Source: Albimonas sp963977235
GTDB taxonomy: Bacteria; Pseudomonadota; Alphaproteobacteria; Rhodobacterales; Rhodobacteraceae
DNA length: 64,000 bases
Assembly (NCBI RefSeq): GCF_963977235.1
Contig: NZ_CAXBOD010000013.1
Span: forward strand, 1 to 64,000
Direction: 5' to 3'
Below, piece by piece: positions 54,692-63,460 of the stretch; within the stretch, counting starts at the first letter, position 1; the number at the start of each line of letters is the position of its first letter. The position numbers and the translations under genes were made by a program. Below the pieces are notes generated by a model. That model did not search any database, was not told the DNA's origin, and was given only the letters and a program-made list of their open reading frames with translations.

Positions 54692-56743
54692 ATGAACAGT
54701 CAGACGCCCAAGGCGGAGGGGTCCTTCGCCCCTGCCGCCGGCTCAGCATCCGCGCCGGACGTGCAGCGGATGGCGGCGACGCTGGACGCGGCCCTGGAGC
54801 GGCTGGAGCAGGCCCGCCCCTTCGCCCGGCATCGTCACCGGCCCCCGGTGCTCGCCGTCGTCGGCCGCATGATCGCGGTTCCCGGCGGGCTCGAGGCCCT
54901 GCATGAGCGCGCCCCGCGGATGGATTCCGCGGGGCTGTTCCATGGCTCGGACTGGGACAACCCCGGCGCCCTGCTGCCGCAGCTGATCGGCCAGACCCTG
55001 GCCGCCGGCGACCCCGCGCTTGTCGCGCTCGAGGTGGCGAGCCTGATGCGCCTGCTGGCCGTGGCCCGCGGCGAGGCCGCCCATCCCGCCGTGCACGCCG
55101 ACTTTGCGCGCCACTTCCTGACCCAGGCGCTGGCCCTGAACCTGCGCCACTTCTTCGCGGCCCCCTCCGAGGCCGACCGCGAGCTTGCCGGCGCCGACCC
55201 CCGCCGGGACGTGTTCCGCTACATCGCCGAGCGCGTGGGTCTCGAGGACGTGCTGGGCCTGCTGGTGGACGAGATCTGGCGGATCCTCGACCAGCGCCCG
55301 GTGCAGGTCGGCCCGGTCAAGGAGATGATCACCCAGATCGCGGTGGCCATGACCCGCGAGGACGTGACCTCGGGCGGCGCGCGCACCGGGGCCGAGCGGC
55401 TGGTCGCCGCCCTCTTCGGCCCCACCACGCAGTGCCGCGACGATCCCGGCCTGACCGCCTATTTCGAGCGTCTGGGCCATCTCGACGAGGCCGGCCTGAT
55501 GCACGAGGCCTCGGGCTTCGCGCGGGCGATGCACGACACGGGGCTGGTCTCGGACTACCACGCGGCGTTCCTGCGCTGGATCGTCTGCGACACCGATCTC
55601 GATCTGGTGGACGAGACGCTGGGCCTCGGCCCCACGGGGAAGGAGTGCCGGCGCCGCTGGCGCACGCTGGTCAACGAGCTGGTGGCCGCCGCGATCTCCG
55701 AGCGCACGCCCCAGGCGGTCCACGGCCTTGCCCTGATGCTCGAGCGGGGGCTGCTGCACATCCCGCCGATGGTGCCCGCCCTGCGCCGTCAGATGACCGC
55801 CCGCCTCGCGCCCGCCCCGGCCGAGCGGCTGCGCCTGGCCTATGGCGAGGCGCCCTCGCCCGAGACCCGGGTGCTGGCCGGCGTGCTCGAGGTGCTGGGC
55901 CAGCCGTTGGGCGTGGGGCAGGGGGCCAACCCCACCTGCCAGTCGGCACGCGCCATCGCCATGTGGTCGATGAACGACCCCGACTACCTGCTGCACGTGG
56001 TCTGCCAGGCCGCAGAGTCCGACACGGTGATGATGCATTTCGAGGGGCGGCCGATCCGCTCGGCCGACCTGCCGGCGGGGCTGGCGGCGAGCGCGCCGCT
56101 CGACGCGGACCCGGTCTCGGTGCTGCTGGTCCCCCATCTCGACCGGATCTATGCCGAGATGGGGCGCCTGTGCGCCGACCGCGGCGGCGACCCGCACCAG
56201 TGGATCAACCCCGAGTTCCATGGCTGGTGGGTGCCGCGGGAGTGCCTGGTCGCGGTCGACGTGGCCACGGGCCTGTTGTCGGAGTTCGACCGGTTCCTGA
56301 CCCGGTTCCTGCAGGCCTACGACCCGCGGTTCAACGGCGGGCGTCCGGTGATCCATCCCCAGCCGGCCGGGGTTGCGGCCACCGACAGCGCCGCGCGCTT
56401 CGTGGGCTGGCACGCCATCGCCATCCAGCGGGTGTCGGAGGATCAGCACGGCGAGATGCGGGTGTATTTCTACAACCCCAACAACGACAGCGGCCAGGAC
56501 TGGGGCGGCGGCGTGGTGGTCTCGACCGCCGGCTGCGGCGAGCGCCACGGCGAGGGCTCGCTGCCCGTCGAGCAGTTCGCGGCCCGGCTCTACCTGTTCC
56601 ACGACGACCCGGTGCCTCCGCCCGGCATCGCCGCTCCGCCGCCTGCCGAGATCCTCGCCCGCATCCGCGCCATGGCTGCCGAGACCTGGGCCGCCGACCG
56701 CCAGCCCCCCGACTCCGCTTCCCTCCTCGCGGGCGAAGCCTAG
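54692..56743 (+). CDS. Unknown protein, 683 residues, with possible Cys-His-Asn peptidase/amidase domain
   Basis: I do not recognise a named family. Residues about 20-400 are helical (ERLVAALFGPTTQCRDDPGL and similar). The C-terminal 280 residues look catalytic: GQGANPTCQSARAIAMWS gives Cys416 followed by a helix, ARFVGWHAIAIQRVS gives His574, and VYFYNPNNDSGQDWG gives Asn595/Asn597/Asp599. Order and spacing fit a papain-like fold (Cys peptidase, amidase or acyltransferase). INPEFHGWWVPRECL near 505-519 is rich in conserved-looking aromatic residues. There is no signal peptide or membrane segment, so it is cytoplasmic. It lies 40 bases after the ATP-grasp gene, suggesting that one enzyme makes and the other cuts or transfers an amide bond. 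The function is inferred only. Confidence 0.75.
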   Translation: MNSQTPKAEGSFAPAAGSASAPDVQRMAATLDAALERLEQARPFARHRHRPPVLAVVGRMIAVPGGLEALHERAPRMDSAGLFHGSDWDNPGALLPQLIGQTLAAGDPALVALEVASLMRLLAVARGEAAHPAVHADFARHFLTQALALNLRHFFAAPSEADRELAGADPRRDVFRYIAERVGLEDVLGLLVDEIWRILDQRPVQVGPVKEMITQIAVAMTREDVTSGGARTGAERLVAALFGPTTQCRDDPGLTAYFERLGHLDEAGLMHEASGFARAMHDTGLVSDYHAAFLRWIVCDTDLDLVDETLGLGPTGKECRRRWRTLVNELVAAAISERTPQAVHGLALMLERGLLHIPPMVPALRRQMTARLAPAPAERLRLAYGEAPSPETRVLAGVLEVLGQPLGVGQGANPTCQSARAIAMWSMNDPDYLLHVVCQAAESDTVMMHFEGRPIRSADLPAGLAASAPLDADPVSVLLVPHLDRIYAEMGRLCADRGGDPHQWINPEFHGWWVPRECLVAVDVATGLLSEFDRFLTRFLQAYDPRFNGGRPVIHPQPAGVAATDSAARFVGWHAIAIQRVSEDQHGEMRVYFYNPNNDSGQDWGGGVVVSTAGCGERHGEGSLPVEQFAARLYLFHDDPVPPPGIAAPPPAEILARIRAMAAETWAADRQPPDSASLLAGEA

Positions 56744-57110
56744 AGCGGAGGCTGCCCCGGCCTTCGGCCCGCCGGCCCTTCCGACCCGGCGGCGCCGGTC
56801 GGCCCCGCGCCAGGCTGCGGGGCGGCCCTTGGAGCGGCGGGGCCTGCGTGACGGGACGGCGATATCGCTGGCGGGCGCCGTCCTCGACGACGTCCTCGGC
56901 CATCGCCGTCTCAGCCGGACCGTGGATCCCGCGAGGCCCTGCCAGCGGCGTCTCGACGCCCCCCACGCGCATCGCGCGCCATGGCGGCGCCCCCTGCGTC
57001 CGTCGGGGCGCCCCGATCTGGGGCGTCGATCCGGCCGAACGCGTGGCGCTCGCCCGGATCGGCGGCGCAGCGACGTTGCGATTTCGCGTTCCGCACCCCA
57101 TTCTCCGCCC
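56744..57110. other. Intergenic region, no gene supported
   Basis: 367 bases of very GC-rich DNA between the 683-residue protein gene and the hemolysin III-like gene. Several frames are open by chance, but none has a ribosome site or family resemblance. No clear promoter or hairpin with T-run was seen. Confidence 0.4.
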
Positions 57111-57890
57111 ATGACCGGGCCGAGCATGAATCCACCGACTGAGCCGCAGGCGAACCCCTCCCCTGTCGCCGTCTCGGGGGCCGAGCAGGTCCCTGGCGGG
57201 ACCGCCGTGACGCCCGCGCCGTCCACGCCCGCCTACAGCCGGGCCGAGCAGGTGGCCGACGCCGCCGTGCATTGCGTGGGGGTGGCGCTGGGGCTGATGG
57301 CGGTTCCGGTGATGATCGTGCTGGCCGCGCTGCTGGACGGCACCGGGCCGGTGATCGCGGGCGTCTCGGTCTATGCGGCGGGGCTGTTGCTGATGCTGGG
57401 CTGCTCGGCGGCCTATCACCTGCTGACGCCGGTCAGGCCCGCCTGGCGGGAGCTGCTGCGCCGCTTCGACCATGCCGCCATCTACCTCAAGATCGCCGCC
57501 ACGCAGACGCCCTTCGCCGTGCTGATCGGAGGCGCGGGGGCGGCCTGGCTGCTGGGCTCGGTCTGGGTCGCGGCGCTGGGCGGGGCGGCGCTGCGGATCT
57601 TCTGGCCGCACGGCTTCCGGCGGCTGGCGGTGCCGTTCTATCTTGCGCTCGGCTGGGCGGGGATGGCGCTGTTCTGGCCCGGCGCGGGGGATGCGGCGCT
57701 GGGGCTCGCGACCGTGATCCTGGTGATCGTGGGCGGCCTGCTCTACACGCTCGGCGTGGGTTTCCTGCTGGCCGAGAAGCTGCGCTTCCACAATGCCATC
57801 TGGCACGGGTTCGTGCTGGTCGCGACCTTCGTCTTCTACGCCGCCGTTCTGTCCGAGATGGGCCTGCGCGCGGTCGCCGCACCGGTCTGA
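57111..57890 (+). CDS. Hemolysin III/YqfA family membrane protein
   Basis: 259 residues from ATG 57111; ATG 57126 is equally possible (254 residues). A proline-rich 45-residue N-terminus leads to the Hly-III domain, with YSRAEQVADAAVHCVGVALG, then the metal-site motifs SAAYHL and FDHAAIYLKIA, and a final FHNAIWHGFVLVA. Seven membrane segments are predicted. The three conserved His (in YHL, DHAAI and HNAIWH) match the PAQR-type zinc-hydrolase core. The physiological role is not settled despite the haemolysin name. Confidence 0.88.
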   Translation: MTGPSMNPPTEPQANPSPVAVSGAEQVPGGTAVTPAPSTPAYSRAEQVADAAVHCVGVALGLMAVPVMIVLAALLDGTGPVIAGVSVYAAGLLLMLGCSAAYHLLTPVRPAWRELLRRFDHAAIYLKIAATQTPFAVLIGGAGAAWLLGSVWVAALGGAALRIFWPHGFRRLAVPFYLALGWAGMALFWPGAGDAALGLATVILVIVGGLLYTLGVGFLLAEKLRFHNAIWHGFVLVATFVFYAAVLSEMGLRAVAAPV

Positions 57891-57997
57891 GGCCGCGCCC
57901 GGCCGCGCCGCGCGCCCTTGATGTTGCGCTCCGCGGCACGATCTTGAGGGGGCGCGCCCGTCCGGGCGCCCCGATCGCAGACCGTCACGGAGACCCC

Positions 57998-58507
57998 ATG
58001 CCCCGCACCCGCTTCGCCTATGGCGCGACGCTCGCCTGCCTGCTGGCCGCCGCGCTGTCCGCGCCCGCCGCGGCGGAGGAGATCGGCGAGGTCGACACCG
58101 CCTTCAAGCTGCTGGGCGCCAACCACAAGATCGTGGTTGAGGCCTTCGACGATCCCAAGGTCGAGGGGGTTTCGTGCTTCCTCAGCCGGGCCAAGACCGG
58201 GGGCATCTCCGGCAGCCTGGGCCTGGCCGAGGACACCTCCGACGCCTCGATCGCCTGCCGGCAGGTGGGGCCGATCCGCTTCCTCGAGCCGCTGGACGCG
58301 GGCGAGGAGGTGTTCCAGCGCCGCACCTCGATCGTGTTCAAGTCGATCCAGGTGGTGCGCTTCTGGGATCCCGCGCGCTCGACGCTGGTCTACCTGACCT
58401 ACTCGGACAAGATGATCGACGGCTCGCCCAAGAACGCGATCTCGGCCGTTGCGGTGGGGCCGTGGGGCGAAACCCCCGCCCCCGAGGCGCCCGTCTACGA
58501 CGACTGA
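57998..58507 (+). CDS. creA: CreA family protein
   Basis: 169 residues. A signal peptide (RFAYGATLACLLAAALSAPA, cleaved near AAA-EEIG) precedes the CreA domain: VDTAFKLLGANHKIVVEAFD, VEGVSCFLSRAKTGG, the SIACRQVGPI block with the second Cys, and LVYLTYSDKMIDGSPKNAIS. CreA is a small exported protein of unknown function, encoded beside creBCD in E. coli but not here. The two Cys may form a disulphide. The start is fixed by the signal peptide and CACGGAGA upstream. Confidence 0.93.
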   Translation: MPRTRFAYGATLACLLAAALSAPAAAEEIGEVDTAFKLLGANHKIVVEAFDDPKVEGVSCFLSRAKTGGISGSLGLAEDTSDASIACRQVGPIRFLEPLDAGEEVFQRRTSIVFKSIQVVRFWDPARSTLVYLTYSDKMIDGSPKNAISAVAVGPWGETPAPEAPVYDD

Positions 58508-58548
58508 CGCCCGCGCGTCCTCCCCCGCCCGCGCCGGGAGATGTCCCC

Positions 58549-58629
58549 GCCAAGCCCGCCCGCAGGGCGCCTGCAACCCGCCCCTTCAACAAGCGGTCTG
58601 CAGGCGCCCTGCGGGCGGGCTTGGCTGCG
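58549..58629. repeat. 27-bp perfect inverted repeat with dispersed-repeat copy B
   Basis: Arms at 58549-58575 and 58599-58625 are exact reverse complements with a 23-base spacer, between the convergent creA and phosphoesterase genes. The right half, 58585-58629, matches the reverse complement of 20420-20464 at 43 of 45 bases. It is likely to form a stable RNA hairpin in both directions. Confidence 0.8.
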
Positions 58630-58665
58630 GGGCGCCGGGGGCGGGCGGGGCGATCGGCGGGCGGG

Positions 58666-59481
58666 TCAGCCCGCGTGAGGCGTGCCGGAGAAGTCGGCGT
58701 TCGGGTCGGCCTCGAACGGGTGCAAGGGGCCGGGCTCGACCGGGATCGTCTTCACGCTCAGGCCCAGCGCGGGCGACCAGTCGTGCAGGCGGATCGCCGG
58801 CGCCTCGAGCGCGAAGCCGGGCCAGGCGCCGTCCTGCACCGGAGGTATCTGCACCCCGGTGGCGGGACAGGCCGCGACGAGCGTTCCCGCCCAGTGCCGC
58901 TCGGCCGCCGCGTGCACATGGCCGGTGGCGATGCGCAGGACGCCGCGGCCCTGGAAGGTCTCTGCCGCCAGGTCCGCGCCGCGGAACGCGAAGCGATCCA
59001 TGAACGGCAGACCCATCGGACAGGGCGGGTGATGGGCGAAGACCAGCGCCGGGCGCCCGCGCGACAGCCGCTCTCGCGCCCAGGCCGCGCGCTCGGGGCA
59101 CAGGCGGCCGGCGGTCTCGCCCTCCTCGATCGTGTCGAGGCCCAGGATGGTCAGGCCGCCCGCCTCCTCGGCGAAATTCAGGAATGGGCCGGCGGGCAGA
59201 TCGACGCGGGCGCCGAAGGCCGCGCGCATCCGCTCGCGGATATCGTGGTTGCCCGGCAGCAGGCGCAGCGGCGGGCGCAGGTCCGAGAGGATCTCGGCGG
59301 CCACCGCGTATTGCGCCTCGCCGCCGCCGTCGACGATGTCGCCGGTGTGCACCACGAGGTCCGGCGCGATCTCGTTGAGCCGCGCCACCGCGCGGGCCAG
59401 CCCCTGCGCCATGTCCACGCGGTCCTTCCACAGCGTGCCCGCCGCGGTGATGTGGCTGTCGGTGATCTGGGCGATCCTCAT
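58666..59481 (-). CDS. Metallophosphoesterase, CpdA/phosphodiesterase-like
   Basis: 271 residues. The calcineurin-type metal motifs are all present: ITDSHI (D-x-H), HTGDIVD (G-D), GNHD, FAHHPP and TGHVHA. The order and size are those of class III cyclic nucleotide phosphodiesterases such as CpdA, so cAMP or another cyclic nucleotide is a likely substrate. The start ATG overlaps the stop of the EamA transporter gene by four bases. No cyclase gene is nearby, so the substrate remains open. Confidence 0.9.
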   Translation of the reverse strand: MRIAQITDSHITAAGTLWKDRVDMAQGLARAVARLNEIAPDLVVHTGDIVDGGGEAQYAVAAEILSDLRPPLRLLPGNHDIRERMRAAFGARVDLPAGPFLNFAEEAGGLTILGLDTIEEGETAGRLCPERAAWARERLSRGRPALVFAHHPPCPMGLPFMDRFAFRGADLAAETFQGRGVLRIATGHVHAAAERHWAGTLVAACPATGVQIPPVQDGAWPGFALEAPAIRLHDWSPALGLSVKTIPVEPGPLHPFEADPNADFSGTPHAG

Positions 59482-60392
59482 CGCGCGCTCCCTTCGCGCC
59501 CGAGGCCCGCGCCGACCCGGCGCTCCCGCCAGAAGGCGTAGAGGCCGGCGGCCACGATCATCGCGGCGCCGATCATGGTCCGGGCGTCGGGGATCTCGCC
59601 GAAGACGGCGAAACCCAGGACCAGCGCCCACAGGATGACGGTGTAGCGGAAGGGGGCGGTGAAACCGATCTCCCCCGTGCGCATCGCCACCACGCCCGCG
59701 TGGTAGCACACGAAGATCGCCACCGAAGAGGCGAGAATCGCGGTGAGGTGCCACGCCTCCATCGGCGACCAGGGCGAGACCAGCGAGCCGACGGCCCCCG
59801 TGGCGCCCACCGTCATCAGGGTGATGAAGGTGATCAGCAGGTGCGGCGTGGCGGGGTCGGTGCGCCGGGTGACGACCTCGCGCACCCCGAAGCACAGCAT
59901 CCCGCCCACGGCGTAGAGCGCGTCGGGGTCGAAGGCCTGCCCGCCCGGGCGCACGATCAGCATCACCCCGAAGAAGCCCGTCAGGATCGCCAGCCAGCGC
60001 CGCCAGCCCACCCGCTCGCCCAGCACCACGCCCGCCAGCGTCAGCAGCAGCGGCAGCACCTGATTGATCGCCGCGACCTCGGCCAGGCGCAGGCGGGTGA
60101 TGGCCTCGAGGTAGAGGATCGTCGCCCCGATCTCGGCGACCGAGCGCAGGGCGAGCCAGGGCAGGTCCTGCCGGGGCGGGGGGCGCAGGGCTCCGCGGCG
60201 GGCGAGCGCCAGCGCCACCGCGGCCGCGGCCAGGACCGAGCGCAGCAGGATCGCCTGGAACATGCCGATGTCGGGCAGCACCAGCTTCATCAGCGCGTCG
60301 TTGCAGGCGACGCCCAGCATGGCCAGCGCCATCCACCCCGCCCCCCGCAGGTTGCGGGCGAGACGGTCGTCGGGGGCGAGGGCGAGCGCCAT
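59478..60392 (-). CDS. EamA/DMT-superfamily transporter
   Basis: 304 residues with about ten membrane segments in two EamA repeats; the first includes GAGWMALAMLGVACNDALMK, the second ITFITLMTVGATGAVGSLVS. Members of this group export amino acids or other small metabolites, but the substrate here is unknown. It starts at ATG 60392, divergent from recG with 187 bases between, and its stop overlaps the phosphoesterase start. Confidence 0.9.
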   Translation of the reverse strand: MALALAPDDRLARNLRGAGWMALAMLGVACNDALMKLVLPDIGMFQAILLRSVLAAAAVALALARRGALRPPPRQDLPWLALRSVAEIGATILYLEAITRLRLAEVAAINQVLPLLLTLAGVVLGERVGWRRWLAILTGFFGVMLIVRPGGQAFDPDALYAVGGMLCFGVREVVTRRTDPATPHLLITFITLMTVGATGAVGSLVSPWSPMEAWHLTAILASSVAIFVCYHAGVVAMRTGEIGFTAPFRYTVILWALVLGFAVFGEIPDARTMIGAAMIVAAGLYAFWRERRVGAGLGREGSAR

Positions 60393-60579
60393 GAGGTCTC
60401 CGGTCGGGGCGAGGTTTTCAGCCTCCCTTATCTCCGGGTCCGCCGCCGCGCGGTCAAGCGGCTTGCAAGGCGCCGCGGGGCAGGGAGGCCGCGCCCGGCC
60501 GCGAGGTCATGCCCTCCGGGGCGCCCGGCGGGCGCGCGTTCGGCTTTCCTCGGCCCGCGCGGCGCGCCATGTTGCGGCC

Positions 60580-62670
60580 ATGACCCGCGGGCGCCCCGAG
60601 ATTCTGTTTCCGCTCTTCGCCGAGCTGACCACCCTGGACAAGGTCGGGGAGAAGTCGGCGAAGCTGTTCGAGAAGCTGCACGTCACCCGTCCGCGGGACC
60701 TGCTGCTGCACCCGCCCTCGCGGCTGGTGGACCGGCGGATGCGGCCCGACCTGAACGGCGTGCCCGACGGCGAGGTGGCCACGGTGAAGATCACCGTCGC
60801 CGAGCACCGCCCCGGCCGCACCCGCGCCGCCCCCCACCGGGTCGTGGTGGAGGACGCCGCCCAGGGGTTCGCCCTGGTCTTCTTCCGTCTCCCCGCCGCG
60901 CGGGTCGAGGCGATGCTGCCGCTGGGCGAGACGCGGGTCGTCTCGGGCAAGGTCGAGACCTGGAACCACCTGCGCCAGATGGTGCAGCCCGACCACGTGA
61001 TGACCGAGGCCGAGGCCGCCGACCTGCCGGAATTCGAGCCGATCTACCCCACCACCGAGGGGCTGACCCAGCACACCCTCTCGAAAGCCGCGCTCTCGGC
61101 GCTGGCGCGGGCGCCGGAGCTGCCCGAGTGGATCGAGCCGGGCCTGTTTGCCGCCAAGCTCTGGCCCGGCTGGCGCAACGCGATGGAGGCGCTGCACCGG
61201 CCCGTCTCGGACGACGCCCTGCGCCCGCGCAGCCCCGCGCGCGAGCGCATCGCCTACGACGAGCTGCTGGCCCACCAGATGGCGCTGGCCCTGGCGCGCG
61301 AGACCCAGCGCAAGGGCAAGGGGCGCCCGACGGTGGGCGACGGCTCGCGGTTGCGGCGGGCGCTGGCCTCGCTGCCGTTCAAGCCGACGGGCGCGCAGGC
61401 GCGGGCGATGAAGGAGATCGCGGCCGACATGGCGGCCGAGGCGCGGATGAACCGGCTGCTGCAGGGCGACGTCGGCTCGGGCAAGACGCTGGTGGCGCTG
61501 GCCGCGTTGCTGAGCGCGGTCGAGGCCGGCGGGCAGGGGGCGATGATGGCCCCCACCGAGATCCTCGCCCGCCAGCACATGGAGGGGCTCGCCCCCCTGT
61601 TCGAGGCCGCGGGCGTCGCCCCGGTGCTGCTGACCGGGCGCGACAAGGGCCCGACGCGGCGCGAGAAGCTGGCCGCCGTCGCCTCGGGCGAGGCCGGGGT
61701 GGTGATGGGCACGCATTCGCTGTTCTCGGCCGACGTGGAGTTCGCGGACCTGCGCCTCGCGGTGATCGACGAGCAGCACCGCTTCGGCGTGCGCCAGCGG
61801 CTGGAGATCAGCCAGAAGGGCTGGCGGCCCGACATGCTGGTGATGACCGCGACGCCGATCCCGCGCAGCCTGGCGCTGGCGAGTTACGGGGACATGGACG
61901 TCTCGGTGCTCGACGAGAAGCCGCCGGGGAGAAAGCCGGTCGAGACGGTGCTGGTCTCCGCAGGCCGGCTGGAGGAGGTGGTGGCGCACCTGAGCCGGGC
62001 GGTGGAGGCGGGACGGCAGGCCTACTGGGTCTGTCCGATGGTCGAGGAGAGCCTGACCACCGACCTCACCGCCGCCGAAGCCCGCCACCGCGAGCTGCAG
62101 GCCGTGTTCGGCGAGCGGGTGACGCTCGTCCACGGTCAGATGCCCCCTGCCGAGAAGGACGCCGCCATGGCCGACTTCACCCAAGGCCGCGCGCGGGTGC
62201 TGGTGGCGACGACGGTGATCGAGGTGGGGGTGAACGTGCCCAACGCTTCGATCATGGTGGTCGAGCATGCCGACCGGTTCGGCCTCGCGCAGCTGCACCA
62301 GCTGCGCGGCCGGGTGGGGCGGGGGGAGGCGGCCTCGACCTGCCTGCTGATGTACGAGCCGCCGCTGGGCGAGTCCGCCCAGGCGCGCCTGAAGATCCTG
62401 CGCGAGACCGAGGACGGATTCCGCATCGCCGAGGAGGATCTGCGCCTGCGCGGCGCCGGCGACGTGCTGGGCACCCGCCAGTCGGGATTGCCCGATTTCC
62501 GGGTCGCCGACCTCGAGATGCACGCCGACCTGATGGCCGCGGCCCAGGACGACGCGCGACTGCTGCTGGCCCGGGACCCCTCGCTGGAGGGGGAGCGGGG
62601 CCGGGCGATGCGCACGCTGCTGTGGCTGATGGAGGCCGACGAGGCGCTGCGGCTGCTGAAGGTCGGTTGA
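60580..62670 (+). CDS. recG: ATP-dependent DNA helicase RecG
   Basis: 696 residues, full length. An N-terminal wedge domain with OB fold (residues about 10-220, FPLFAELTTLDKVGEKSAKL, LHPPSRLVDRR) precedes the helicase core: Walker A LLQGDVGSGKT, DEQH box (AVIDEQHRFGV), VMTATPIPRSLAL, ATTVIEVGVNVPNAS and QLRGRVGRG. RecG reverses stalled forks and branch-migrates junctions. The start at 60580 fits the family; no strong ribosome site precedes it. Its 3' end is followed by a 419-base gap. Confidence 0.97.
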   Translation: MTRGRPEILFPLFAELTTLDKVGEKSAKLFEKLHVTRPRDLLLHPPSRLVDRRMRPDLNGVPDGEVATVKITVAEHRPGRTRAAPHRVVVEDAAQGFALVFFRLPAARVEAMLPLGETRVVSGKVETWNHLRQMVQPDHVMTEAEAADLPEFEPIYPTTEGLTQHTLSKAALSALARAPELPEWIEPGLFAAKLWPGWRNAMEALHRPVSDDALRPRSPARERIAYDELLAHQMALALARETQRKGKGRPTVGDGSRLRRALASLPFKPTGAQARAMKEIAADMAAEARMNRLLQGDVGSGKTLVALAALLSAVEAGGQGAMMAPTEILARQHMEGLAPLFEAAGVAPVLLTGRDKGPTRREKLAAVASGEAGVVMGTHSLFSADVEFADLRLAVIDEQHRFGVRQRLEISQKGWRPDMLVMTATPIPRSLALASYGDMDVSVLDEKPPGRKPVETVLVSAGRLEEVVAHLSRAVEAGRQAYWVCPMVEESLTTDLTAAEARHRELQAVFGERVTLVHGQMPPAEKDAAMADFTQGRARVLVATTVIEVGVNVPNASIMVVEHADRFGLAQLHQLRGRVGRGEAASTCLLMYEPPLGESAQARLKILRETEDGFRIAEEDLRLRGAGDVLGTRQSGLPDFRVADLEMHADLMAAAQDDARLLLARDPSLEGERGRAMRTLLWLMEADEALRLLKVG

Positions 62671-63089
62671 GCGCCGCTCCGCCGGTGTGGCCCTGACGCC
62701 ATGCTCGGGGGGGGGCTTCGCGCGGGGCGGAGGCGGGACATTCCGGGGCGGGCTCGGCGCTTTGCGTCGGGGCCGCCGGGGGGCGCGGCGGGACCGTCTC
62801 GCGATGGGGCCGACCGGGCGGCGCCAGTGTTTTTTCTGGATATTCAGCGGTCTGGGGAGAGGCGCGCCGGCGCCCCCGCCCGGTCGGCGTCCCCCACCCG
62901 CCCACCCGGACGCCGCCCGGACGGAGGCGCCGGCGCGCGCGGGAGACATTCTGAGGGCGACAAAAACTGTCCGATATCTCCCGATGATCTCTTAATGTTC
63001 CGTTATCGTTCTTGACCCGACTCGGGAATCGGAGGAACGTTCAGGCAACACGGAACGGACATGAAACGCCTCGGGATCGGAGCCTCGCC
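62671..63089. other. Intergenic region with long inverted repeat and promoter-like end
   Basis: 419 bases. It has a nine-G run at 62707-62715, a 13-bp perfect inverted repeat (arms 62862-62874 and 62926-62938), and an AT-rich stretch from 62950 to 63015 with TTGACC at 63012-63017. The end is the likely promoter of the small gene at 63090. No gene is supported. Confidence 0.5.
62862..62938. repeat. 13-bp inverted repeat with a 51-base spacer
   Basis: Arms at 62862-62874 and 62926-62938 are perfect reverse complements of very GC-rich sequence. It may be a distal terminator of recG; no T-run follows the right arm. Confidence 0.5.
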
Positions 63090-63236
63090 ATGAAGACCCT
63101 CGCACGTATCGCCGCCTCCGCCGCCCATCGCGCCACGGAGGGGGAGACCTCCGACACCGCGCTCGAGGATGCGCTGGGGCTCGCCGCGCTGAGCCTGATG
63201 GTGGCGGCGGGCTTCGCGATCACCGCGCTGGCCTGA
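63090..63236 (+). CDS. Small membrane peptide, 48 residues
   Basis: ATG at 63090 with GGAG seven bases upstream gives MKTLARIAASAAHRATEGET, an acidic stretch, then a single hydrophobic helix near residues 28-47 (DALGLAALSLMVAAGFAITA). It resembles one-helix small inner-membrane proteins. It has its own AT-rich upstream region and a strong terminator downstream, so it is probably expressed alone. No family is recognised. An in-frame upstream start at 63012 would add a 26-residue segment without a ribosome site. Confidence 0.6.
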   Translation: MKTLARIAASAAHRATEGETSDTALEDALGLAALSLMVAAGFAITALA

Positions 63237-63397
63237 GCCGCGCCCTGGAACACCGGCCGGCGCCCGCGCGCCGCGCCTCCATTCGCCTGCGGTCGCGCGC
63301 GAAGGTCCCATACGGTCACTGTCGGTCCCCTCGTCCGGCTCCTCCGGCTCTCTGCCTGCCCTGCGCCGGAGGCCGACCTTCGCAAAGCCGCACACCT

Positions 63398-63432
63398 GCC
63401 GCCGCGAGCCTCTCGCGGCGGCTTTTTCCTTT
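63398..63432 (+). terminator. Strong rho-independent terminator
   Basis: Perfect 11-bp stem GCCGCCGCGAG (63398-63408), loop CCT, CTCGCGGCGGC (63412-63422), followed immediately by TTTTTCCTTT. It is the clearest terminator in the window and lies 160 bases after the small membrane peptide gene. Confidence 0.9.
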
Positions 63433-63460
63433 GAACGGGGGACGGCGAGACGCGGCGGGC

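Noticed and set aside
54743..57226. 827-codon open frame on the minus strand opposite the 683-residue protein gene
   Set aside because: The plus-strand gene has catalytic-looking motifs, a ribosome site and normal amino-acid composition; the reverse frame is Arg/Gly/His-rich without recognisable domains.
58549..58629. Inverted repeat considered as insertion-sequence ends
   Set aside because: The arms are only 23 bases apart, with no transposase gene and no target duplication between or around them.
59700..62696. 998-codon open frame on the plus strand
   Set aside because: It runs antisense to the EamA gene and then out of frame through recG; the product is Arg/Gly/Ala-rich low complexity.
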